The notes beneath the pieces are model-generated. The model ran no database searches and was not told the origin of the DNA. It was given only the letters and a program-made list of their open reading frames with translations. Shown in pieces: positions 1 to 5,928 of a stretch of DNA of 6,704 nucleotides. A program made the translations under genes and the position numbers. The DNA comes from Desulfovibrionaceae bacterium (lineage in GTDB: Bacteria; Desulfobacterota; Desulfovibrionia; Desulfovibrionales; Desulfovibrionaceae), in contig CAAGJV010000201.1 of the NCBI GenBank assembly GCA_900770205.1, positions 1 to 6,704 on the forward strand. The letters run 5' to 3'. Position 1 is the stretch's first letter; every line of letters begins with the position of its first letter.

Positions 1-22
1 AAGTTAGTAATGTTTTTTTCAT
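1..22 (-). CDS. Start of a gene, probably TRAP solute-binding protein (DctP), cut by window edge
   Basis: On the minus strand an ATG at 22-20 opens a frame reading MKKTLLT before the window ends. A purine-rich ribosome binding site (GAGAGG, complement of 29-34) sits six bases upstream. A Met-Lys-Lys start followed by hydrophobic residues is how a signal peptide begins. The position, 43 bases behind the stop of a TRAP permease on the same strand, is where a periplasmic DctP-type binding protein is often encoded. DctP captures the organic acid in the periplasm and delivers it to DctQM. Seen: start codon, RBS, seven codons. Inferred: the DctP identity, from position and signal-like start only. 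Any other exported protein would look the same over this length. Confidence 0.6.
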
Positions 23-65
23 ACTCAACCTCTCGAATATAGGGTTTACGAAGAACTTGTCTTGG

Positions 66-1895
66 TTAGAAAAACAAGTTTGGAAGCCAAAGGGCAATTT
101 GGGGAAAGAGAGTTATGAGAAAAATAAGTAAGGCGATGCAAATGAAGAATTTCCAGACATTTCTAAATATTGCACCTATGGGGATATCACGAGCCATAGA
201 GCTTATGCCGAAAACGTTGATGCCTACGGGAGGCGTGATGACAGCCATTTCTGTCAAAAGAACGATGACAACGCCGAACCATACTGGATCGAAGCCCAGA
301 GCCTGTACAGTTGGAAAGATAGTGGGGAGAGTAAGCAGAAGCAGCGGCAGTACGTTCATCATGCATCCCATAACGATATAGAAAAGAATGATGACCATAA
401 AAATGAGGTACCGGTTGACCTCTAAGCCGGATACCCATTGAGCCATATTGACGGTGAGGCGTGTGTAGGCAACAAAGACTCCCAGCAATGCCACACACAT
501 GAGGATAAACATAAGTTTTCCTGCAATCATGACAGTGCTGCATATGCATGCTTTTGTTTCTTTCCATCCTATCCTGCGGGTAAGCATGGAATATATCCAC
601 ACAGATACCGATCCAATGGCACCAGCTTCCGTTGCACTGAAGAATCCACCGAGAATACCGCCCATGATAATGACGATAAGCAGAAGAATGGGGAGAATGC
701 CTGTAAGAGAATGCAGTTTTTCTCGAAAGCTGTACTGGCTTCCTCGGGGAAGCATGTCTGGATATTTGTGAGCGGTAAAGAGAAGAACGCAAATAAACAG
801 ACTGGAGAGCAGAATACCAGGAATGACGCCAGCCATAAACAGTCGTCCCGTGGAGGTTTCCGTGATGATAGCGTAGATGATGAAGCTGAGGCTGGGAGGA
901 ATAAGAACTCCTAAGGTCCCTCCGCATGCCAGCGTAGCGCAGGAAAACGCTGGGTTATAACCGTGCTTCCTCATTTCTGGCAGGGCAACGGAAGCCATGG
1001 TGACACCTGTTGCCAAACTGTCTCCGCAGATGGCGGCAAATCCCGCGCATCCTACAATACTTGCAATTCCGAGAGATGCCGGAGTTCTCCCCATCCATAT
1101 GCGGGCAGACGTGAACATATCGGCGCTGATGCCTGACACCAGGGAAAGTTCCCCCATAAGGCAGAAGAGCGGAACAACAGCCAATGTTGATGAAAAAGCC
1201 GCTGTATAAGACGTCATGCTTAATGTATTGAACTGGGAGATAACATCTGGTCTCAGGCAGAGAAGCCCGATGAATCCAGAAATTCCCATGGCATAGCCTA
1301 AGGGAAAGCCGATAAAAAGAACAGCCATGAAGGCCAGCATTCCCATGAGGCCGAGCTGAGAGCGGGGAATACGGATTCCCAACCATGAAAGTATCCATGG
1401 GAGAGCTACGATTGCTGCAGTGATGAGTACGATGAGAGGAATGTTCCAGCTTTGTCCTCTGCGGAAAATATGGAGAAAGGAGCGGCATGTATTAAGGAGA
1501 AGCGTGAATGCAAAGACGGCCATGCATATTCCAAAGAAAAACATGGGAATAAAGAGCGGAATATGCAGCACTGGCGTTGTTTCTCCGCCTGAGCTTTTTT
1601 CTATGGCCATGACGAGTATCTCAGTTCCCAAGGTAGAAAAGAACGCCAGGCCCATAAAGTCAAAAAGTCCATCGAAAAAAACTTTTACGCCTTCAGGATA
1701 CTTCTGATAAAAAAAATCGATGGCCATGTGTTTGTCCTTGCAGGAAACAACCAGCATACCGGTCACTGTAAGGATACCCATCATCAGTTCCTGAATTTCA
1801 AAGGCTCCTGGAAAATACGAGCCTACATGGCGGAGACATATATCGATGGTAACAGGTAGTGCCAAGAGAATAAGAGAAATGGCGGCAAGGAACAT
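66..1895 (-). CDS. Fused TRAP transporter permease, DctQ-DctM, probably missing its extreme N-terminus
   Basis: Inner-membrane part of a tripartite ATP-independent periplasmic transporter, which uses an ion gradient to import organic acids such as C4-dicarboxylates, keto acids or sugar acids. Residues 1-150 are a DctQ small subunit (DICLRHVG, QELMMG, then KDKHMAIDFFYQKYP). Residues about 165-609 are a DctM large subunit with its hallmarks: VPLFCLMGELSLVSGIS near 241, GFAAICGDSLATG near 284, GTLGVLIPPS near 326 and a following TSTGRLFMAGVIPGIL. About 16 hydrophobic segments can be seen. The first Met has no Shine-Dalgarno sequence. The frame stays open upstream with residues (FISKLA) that look like further DctQ sequence until about 1913, where it runs into the antisense of a reductase gene. 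The true start therefore appears lost, with roughly 15-25 residues missing. A likely dctP follows 43 bases downstream. The substrate cannot be read from the sequence. Confidence 0.93.
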   Translation of the reverse strand: MFLAAISLILLALPVTIDICLRHVGSYFPGAFEIQELMMGILTVTGMLVVSCKDKHMAIDFFYQKYPEGVKVFFDGLFDFMGLAFFSTLGTEILVMAIEKSSGGETTPVLHIPLFIPMFFFGICMAVFAFTLLLNTCRSFLHIFRRGQSWNIPLIVLITAAIVALPWILSWLGIRIPRSQLGLMGMLAFMAVLFIGFPLGYAMGISGFIGLLCLRPDVISQFNTLSMTSYTAAFSSTLAVVPLFCLMGELSLVSGISADMFTSARIWMGRTPASLGIASIVGCAGFAAICGDSLATGVTMASVALPEMRKHGYNPAFSCATLACGGTLGVLIPPSLSFIIYAIITETSTGRLFMAGVIPGILLSSLFICVLLFTAHKYPDMLPRGSQYSFREKLHSLTGILPILLLIVIIMGGILGGFFSATEAGAIGSVSVWIYSMLTRRIGWKETKACICSTVMIAGKLMFILMCVALLGVFVAYTRLTVNMAQWVSGLEVNRYLIFMVIILFYIVMGCMMNVLPLLLLTLPTIFPTVQALGFDPVWFGVVIVLLTEMAVITPPVGINVFGISSMARDIPIGAIFRNVWKFFICIALLIFLITLFPQIALWLPNLFF

Positions 1896-2985
1896 AGCCA
1901 GTTTTGAAATAAAGGAAGCAGAGAGAATTCTTGCAGAAGGGAAGGCCGATTATATTCTCATGGGAAGGCAGTCGATTGCAGACCCCGATTGGGTCAATAA
2001 GATTCGCGAAGGGAGAGAAAAGGATATCAGGCCGTGCATACACTGCGACTTCTGTGTTGACGGAGGGCGCCGTAATGCTCTGACAACGGAAGTAACGATT
2101 CTTAATGATGCAACATTCGATAATCGCTGTTCAGTCAATCCTCTTGTCGGTCAGGGGAGTGCCAGAGTACGCGCATTCCGGGATAACGGGAAGAAGCGAG
2201 TGGCAGTTGTGGGAGGAGGAATAGCTGGTATGCAGGCTGCGGTTGCTGCAGCTGATAAGGGGCATGACGTTACCCTGTTTGAAAAACGTGCATGGCTTGG
2301 AGGCCAGACTGCCATTTATCCTGAACACCTGTGGTTTAAGAAAGAAATTAAGGCGTTGCGGGAATATTTCATTCATCAGGTCAGGCAGCGTGAAGCGATC
2401 AAAGTCTTGCTCGATACGGACGTTACTCCTGCCATGGTATCGGAAGCGGACTTTGATGCCGTTATCGTTGCCGTAGGGGCTGAACAGGCGCTTCCTCCAA
2501 TTCCTGGTATGGATAATGAACATGTCATGATGGCATGGAACGTATTCGGCAATGAAGAAAAAGTTGGAAAGAAAGTCGTTATTATTGGTGGTGGATCCGT
2601 AGGTTGCGAACTTGCCATTTCTCTTGCAGAGAAAGGCCGGGATGTGACCGTTCTGGAAATGGGCCCCTTCTTTGCCCCCAAGTCTGAAATTGCGGAACGT
2701 ATGAGCCTTGAGGAACATATGGATAAAAATGGGGTCAAGGTTCTTGTCAATATGCTCTGCACAGAAATAGGAAACGATGGTGTCTCCGCCAGGGCAGCGG
2801 ATGGAGCTGTTTCCCTGTATCAGGCGGATACTGTTATTATTTCTGCTGGTTCCAGACCACTGGAAGAGCTTCGGGATTCTTTCTGGGGAACAGCGCAGGA
2901 TGTTATTAATGTAGGCGACTGCATGGGGCCGGCCAATATACGGAATGCCACTGATACCGGATGGTGTGCTGGCAACGTACTCTGA
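1846..2985 (+). CDS. C-terminal half of an OYE-family flavin/Fe-S oxidoreductase (2-enoate or dienoyl-CoA reductase type), 5'-truncated
   Basis: The open frame begins at ATG 1846, but its first 23 or so codons are merely the antisense of the TRAP gene. Genuine reductase sequence starts near 1912. What remains, by residue of this frame: the end of the FMN TIM barrel (GKADYILMGR, SIADPDW, 32-49); cysteines C64, C67, C70 and probably C95 for a [4Fe-4S] cluster; an FAD-binding Rossmann motif GGGIAG at 123-128 with E146 closing the second strand; a pyridine-nucleotide motif GGGSVG at 248-253 with E271, suggesting NADH preference; and a C-terminal FAD contact VGDCMGP. Relatives of about 640-680 residues reduce C=C bonds of enoates or dienoyl-CoA in the cytoplasm, passing electrons NADH to FAD to Fe-S to FMN. 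The missing half (about 320 residues) holds the FMN site and catalytic residues, so this fragment should not reduce substrate. GGAG ten bases before ATG 1846 is probably chance. A pseudogene or misassembly is likely. Confidence 0.85.
   Translation: MVTGSAKRIREMAARNIASFEIKEAERILAEGKADYILMGRQSIADPDWVNKIREGREKDIRPCIHCDFCVDGGRRNALTTEVTILNDATFDNRCSVNPLVGQGSARVRAFRDNGKKRVAVVGGGIAGMQAAVAAADKGHDVTLFEKRAWLGGQTAIYPEHLWFKKEIKALREYFIHQVRQREAIKVLLDTDVTPAMVSEADFDAVIVAVGAEQALPPIPGMDNEHVMMAWNVFGNEEKVGKKVVIIGGGSVGCELAISLAEKGRDVTVLEMGPFFAPKSEIAERMSLEEHMDKNGVKVLVNMLCTEIGNDGVSARAADGAVSLYQADTVIISAGSRPLEELRDSFWGTAQDVINVGDCMGPANIRNATDTGWCAGNVL
1905..1918. other. Rearrangement or assembly breakpoint joining two N-truncated genes head to head
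   Basis: Left of this point the minus strand encodes DctQ up to about its first membrane helix. Right of it the plus strand encodes an OYE-family reductase starting in the last part of its TIM barrel (EAERILAEGKADY). Neither gene has its own start codon, RBS or promoter here, and no intergenic DNA separates them. The exact join cannot be fixed to the base because both readings are plausible for a few codons. I see no obvious inverted repeat, direct repeat or transposase at the join. A simple inversion with ends inside two co-oriented genes would leave exactly this arrangement, and so would a chimeric contig. Confidence 0.7.
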
Positions 2986-3013
2986 TATCTTAAAATGATA
3001 TACGAATAAAAGG

Positions 3014-3087
3014 ATTCCTGGCAGGAGGCAGACTTGGGCATACGCAGAAAACGGGTGTGTTCATGAGTGCCTCCGCCAGGAATTTTT
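3014..3087. terminator. Stem-loop, possible bidirectional terminator between converging genes
   Basis: The arms 3014-3030 (ATTCCTGGCAGGAGGCA) and 3068-3083 (TGCCTCCGCCAGGAAT) pair over 16 bp with one bulged A. Five T follow on the plus strand (3083-3087), and CCTTTTATT follows on the minus strand. It lies between the plus-strand reductase fragment (stop at 2985) and the minus-strand membrane protein (stop at 3086-3088, abutting the T-tract), as expected for a shared terminator. The 37-base loop is long for an intrinsic terminator, so efficiency is uncertain. Confidence 0.65.
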
Positions 3088-4099
3088 ATTGGTAGTTTTC
3101 CAGCAGAAACATGGGCTTGATGGCAATGATTTCATCATATTCCATTTGATTCACCGTGATGCTGGAATTCATGGTGCGAAGAACATTCTTCATGTCTTCG
3201 TAAGAATCGGGAATCGTTTCCGACCTGCCTTCGCGCAGAGAGCGGATCATCCTCGAGAGGACGGCAGGGTGAGCATAGCGTGCCGGTACAGGAAACTCAG
3301 GATAAGTACTGATATACGCATCCACGTCGCTTCTTGCTTTTTCCAGATCTGCCGAAAGTGCTTTGCTGTTTCGGCGCACAGTAGGCAGTACACGGGTACT
3401 GGAGAAGAAAAAAAGTGCGGCGATGCCGGTAAGAGCAATGTACAGGCCATGGTCTCCGTTTCCTGTCAGCCACAGGTACGCACCATAGAGGGCTGCTGCC
3501 ATAGCCAGGAGAAAGATGGCCATGGCTATCCACTTTTGAGCAGGCGTTGTCAGCTGATCAACTCTTTTTGACTTGCTTGCTGCGGCAAGTCTGGCCGTGA
3601 GATCCGGGCGCTTTTCAAGAAATTCTCTGGCGTTGCATAGAGCGGAAACACTGGACTGCGCTGAAGGAGAAAGATCTTTTTTGTATCTTGCTTTTTCTTC
3701 CGCCATAGCCTGCATAAGTTTTTGTTCGGCCGCTTCAGACATAGTTTTTATGGATGGGAAGCAATGACGGATCTGCGCAAGCATCATATCAACGTGTTCT
3801 TCATGTTTGAAGGTGCATTGTATGCTTTCTTTTTGGCCGTATTCTACAACAAGGTAGGGAATGGAGCCGAAGATGCCCTTGCCGGTATAGGCCCCTTTGC
3901 TTAAAGCCACACGCTTATAGGCTCGCTGGATGTTGCTGGCGGGAATGTAAAAGCGGCGGTCAAGAAAGAAACTGTTGAGGTACAGGGCTTGCTGGCCTAC
4001 TCCGCAGGGGCCGAATTCTATGCAGTTTTTTTTATCTTTTTTCAGAATACCATCATCGAGGCCGATATCGCCAAGTTGAGCAGGCTTAAAAAAAAGCAT
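3086..4099 (-). CDS. Unknown membrane protein: PH-like N-terminal domain, helical linker, two-helix membrane hairpin
   Basis: I do not recognise this 337-residue family. Residues about 25-117 have a beta-rich pattern (IEFGPCGVGQQALYLN, FYIPASNIQRAYKRV, PYLVVEYG, IQCTF), then an amphipathic helix ending CFPSI, resembling bacterial PH-like domains. Residues 120-180 are charged and probably helical or coiled coil. Two membrane helices follow at about 190-212 and 217-236, joined by a short GNGDHG turn. Basic residues flank both sides (KSKRV before, RVLPTVRRNSK after), so both large soluble parts should face the cytoplasm. The C-terminal 100 residues are soluble and end in a hydrophobic stretch. 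There is no signal peptide and no catalytic motif that I can identify. The start is supported by AAGGGGAG (4107-4114) seven bases upstream. It lies downstream of cstA on the same strand but beyond a strong terminator, so it is probably transcribed separately or by read-through. A membrane-envelope or signalling role is only a guess. Confidence 0.85.
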   Translation of the reverse strand: MLFFKPAQLGDIGLDDGILKKDKKNCIEFGPCGVGQQALYLNSFFLDRRFYIPASNIQRAYKRVALSKGAYTGKGIFGSIPYLVVEYGQKESIQCTFKHEEHVDMMLAQIRHCFPSIKTMSEAAEQKLMQAMAEEKARYKKDLSPSAQSSVSALCNAREFLEKRPDLTARLAAASKSKRVDQLTTPAQKWIAMAIFLLAMAAALYGAYLWLTGNGDHGLYIALTGIAALFFFSSTRVLPTVRRNSKALSADLEKARSDVDAYISTYPEFPVPARYAHPAVLSRMIRSLREGRSETIPDSYEDMKNVLRTMNSSITVNQMEYDEIIAIKPMFLLENYQ

Positions 4100-4106
4100 T
4101 ATATTT

Positions 4107-4114
4107 CTCCCCTT
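4107..4114 (-). promoter_or_regulatory. Ribosome binding site of the unknown membrane protein
   Basis: The minus strand reads AAGGGGAG seven bases before ATG 4099, a near-ideal Shine-Dalgarno sequence that settles the start. Only about 45 bases lie between the cstA terminator and this start, and I see no convincing -35/-10 pair there. Confidence 0.75.
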
Positions 4115-4143
4115 GAGCTTGTTGAAAGCTGAGAATCCAAGGC

Positions 4144-4174
4144 AGAAAAAGGGCTGCCTTGAGCGGCAGCCCTT
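4144..4174 (-). terminator. Rho-independent terminator of cstA
   Basis: A perfect 10-bp inverted repeat, AAGGGCTGCC at 4165-4174 and its complement at 4149-4158, encloses a six-base loop. Read on the minus strand, the stem runs into TTTTT (4150-4146). It lies about 60 bases after the cstA stop codon and before the start of the next minus-strand gene, so it should end cstA transcripts and insulate the downstream gene. Confidence 0.9.
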
Positions 4175-4233
4175 AGAATCGATGCCGTGTTTGTTTTCAG
4201 TCCATACGAGAAGAAAGGCTGTAGGCTTTCCGA

Positions 4234-5682
4234 TTACGCATGCTTACGAGTGGCACGGAGGAACAGGAAGAGGAAAAGAGCCGCGGCCGCAATACCAATG
4301 ACATAAGCAATAGCAACGGGCAATTTGATGATCAGCCCGAGGCATTCGGGAGCCATGCAGAAGTAGGTAACGGAAACGGCACTCATGAAGGTGGCCGGTA
4401 CAGCGGTGATCCAGTAGTTCTTCTTATTCAGGAAGAGATACATAGCCGCTGCCCAGAGAACAATCATGGCCAGAGTCTGGTTTGTCCAGCTGAAGTAGCG
4501 CCATACAATGGAGTAGTCTATCTGGCTGATCAACGCGCCGGCTCCAAGAAGCGGAACGCAGAAGATAAGGCGGTTTTTCCAGCTGGCCTGAGGAATCTGG
4601 AACCAGTCTGCCAGAACAAGCCTTGCGGAACGGAATGCCGTATCGCCAGAGGTGATGGGGCAGGCAACAACACCGAGCATAGCGAGAGTGACGCCAATGC
4701 CGCCCATGGTTTTCGTGCATACCTCATAAACAACGCCGGCAGGCTGAACAGCGCCAAGAGCGGCGGCAAGTCCTGTACATTGGCCGTTGGTTACTTCATA
4801 CATGGCGCAGCCTGCAGCCGCCCAGATAAGGGCTATGATGCCTTCGCAGACCATGGCTCCGTAGAAGACGAATCGACCCTGATGCTCACTTTTCATGCAG
4901 CGGGCCATAAGGGGAGACTGCGTGGCATGGAATCCGGAAATGGCGCCGCAGGCAACGGTGATGAACATGAATGCCCAGATGGGCGTTCCGCGGGGATGCA
5001 TGTTCGTGAAGTTATCCCACAGTTCAGGAATCTGATATTCCGGGTCGAGAACAAGGCCGGAACCAACGCCTACAGCCATGATGATGAGGCAGATGCCGAA
5101 GAGAGGATAGATTTTGCCGATGATTTTATCGATGGAGATGAACGTGGCTATGAAGTAGTAGATAAGTACGACAGTAAGCCAGAACATGGGGTTCAGAACA
5201 ATGCCGGTGTTGCCGCCTTCCTTGAACAGTTTGACCAGAAGACCGGCCGGGCCAACTGCGAAAACAGTTCCTACCATGACGAGCAGCACCACAGCGAAAA
5301 CGCGCATGATGGTCTTCATGGTGTCACCGAGGTAAATACCCGTGATCTCGGAAATGGAAGCGCCCTTATGGCGAACGCTGGTCATGCCGGAGAAGAAGTC
5401 ATGGACGCCGCCGGCGAAAATGGTACCGAAGGTAATCCACAGAAAGACAACGGGGCCCCACAGCGCTCCTGCCAGGGCGCCAAAGATGGGGCCGAGGCCG
5501 GCAATGTTCAGAAGCTGGATTAAAAAGAGCTTCCATTGGGGAAGCACGACATAGTCGACGCCATCGTTAATGGATACAGCCGGTGTTTCCCGGTCATCCG
5601 GGCCAAAGGTACTTTCCACGATTTTACCGTAGGTGAAGTAGCCGATGATCAGAATGGCGAGGCAGAGAAAGAAACTAATCAT
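4234..5682 (-). CDS. cstA: CstA-family transporter (pyruvate/peptide uptake), short form
   Basis: A polytopic inner-membrane protein of 482 residues with about 13 hydrophobic segments. Family signatures are clear: LLNIAGLGPIFGALAGALWGP at 57-77 immediately followed by a membrane segment and GGVHDFFSGM at 91-100; CGAISGFHATQSPLMARCM at 245-263; and ITSGDTAFRSARL at 343-355. Characterised relatives in E. coli, CstA and BtsT, import peptides and pyruvate by ion-coupled symport; the E. coli proteins are about 700 residues, while this shorter form is common in anaerobes. The start at 5682 (MISFFLCLAI) is preferred over an in-frame ATG at 5715 because AAGGAGAGA lies just upstream and the extra 11 residues (MCKGSYRRRDF) would include the RBS itself. 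It has its own candidate promoter and terminator, so it appears monocistronic. Nothing is visibly missing. Pyruvate is the likelier substrate, but peptides remain possible. Confidence 0.95.
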   Translation of the reverse strand: MISFFLCLAILIIGYFTYGKIVESTFGPDDRETPAVSINDGVDYVVLPQWKLFLIQLLNIAGLGPIFGALAGALWGPVVFLWITFGTIFAGGVHDFFSGMTSVRHKGASISEITGIYLGDTMKTIMRVFAVVLLVMVGTVFAVGPAGLLVKLFKEGGNTGIVLNPMFWLTVVLIYYFIATFISIDKIIGKIYPLFGICLIIMAVGVGSGLVLDPEYQIPELWDNFTNMHPRGTPIWAFMFITVACGAISGFHATQSPLMARCMKSEHQGRFVFYGAMVCEGIIALIWAAAGCAMYEVTNGQCTGLAAALGAVQPAGVVYEVCTKTMGGIGVTLAMLGVVACPITSGDTAFRSARLVLADWFQIPQASWKNRLIFCVPLLGAGALISQIDYSIVWRYFSWTNQTLAMIVLWAAAMYLFLNKKNYWITAVPATFMSAVSVTYFCMAPECLGLIIKLPVAIAYVIGIAAAALFLFLFLRATRKHA

Positions 5683-5686
5683 AAAA

Positions 5687-5695
5687 TCTCTCCTT
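5687..5695 (-). promoter_or_regulatory. Ribosome binding site that decides the cstA start
   Basis: AAGGAGAGA on the minus strand ends four bases before ATG 5682; its AAGGAG core is seven bases away. It lies inside the 11-codon extension of the longer frame from 5715, which has no comparable site, so the shorter start is chosen. Confidence 0.8.
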
Positions 5696-5751
5696 CGGTA
5701 GCTGCCTTTGCACAATCATTATGTAGAGGAGTTGCCGATACATTTTTTAGC

Positions 5752-5780
5752 CATATATTCCTTTTGAAAAGGTTAAGCAA
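5752..5780 (-). promoter_or_regulatory. Candidate sigma-70 promoter of cstA with palindromic operator in the spacer
   Basis: The minus strand shows TTGCTT (5780-5775), a 17-base spacer and TATATG (5757-5752), about 70 bases upstream of the cstA start, with AT-rich DNA at 5781-5820 just upstream. The spacer contains a perfect 13-bp palindrome, CCTTTTCAAAAGG (5772-5760), where a bound repressor would block RNA polymerase. The -35 match is weak (3 of 6) and the -10 match is moderate (4 of 6), so this is a prediction. No regulator gene is in the window. Confidence 0.45.
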
Positions 5781-5928
5781 GATATTTTTTTAACAATCTA
5801 AAAGCTAATAATTAATAAATAGATATAGACTCTTCCTTGGTGTAAAAATGGTTCAATTCATTGTGTGGCACATTTTTCTTTTCCTGCTGCCGGATAGCAG
5901 AGAAAGAGGGGAAAGATAGTGCATACTT

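Noticed and set aside
187..927. Minus-strand open frame of 246 codons overlapping the TRAP permease
   Set aside because: It is an out-of-frame reading of DctM, rich in H, R, S and Y without motifs; the DctM frame carries all the family signatures.
2131..2718. Minus-strand frames antisense to the reductase fragment
   Set aside because: They have no RBS or recognisable motif, and the plus strand holds clear Rossmann motifs.
4097..4102. TATAAT overlapping the start codon of the unknown membrane protein, considered as a -10 box
   Set aside because: It would give a leaderless or truncated message despite a strong RBS, and there is no good -35 at the right distance.
4240..5523. Plus-strand open frame of 427 codons running antisense to cstA
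   Set aside because: The translation is rich in G, N, E and H with no domain or membrane pattern, while the opposite strand encodes an unmistakable CstA. It is open because of codon bias.
5864..5874. TGTG-TGG-CACA inverted repeat, considered as a CRP/FNR-type site or a sigma-54 -24 element
   Set aside because: The half-site spacing is three rather than six bases. No -12 TTGC follows TGGCAC at the right distance, and it does not sit at a supported promoter.
5885..5901. Small hairpin (CTGCT/AGCAG) after the radical SAM stop, considered as a terminator
   Set aside because: The stem is only 5 bp and there is no T-tract on the minus strand.
5848..5919. 23-codon plus-strand ORF (MVQFIVWHIF start) in the gap before the radical SAM gene, considered as a possible peptide
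   Set aside because: There is no ribosome binding site, and it lies on the opposite strand from the radical SAM gene with no precursor-like leader or core.
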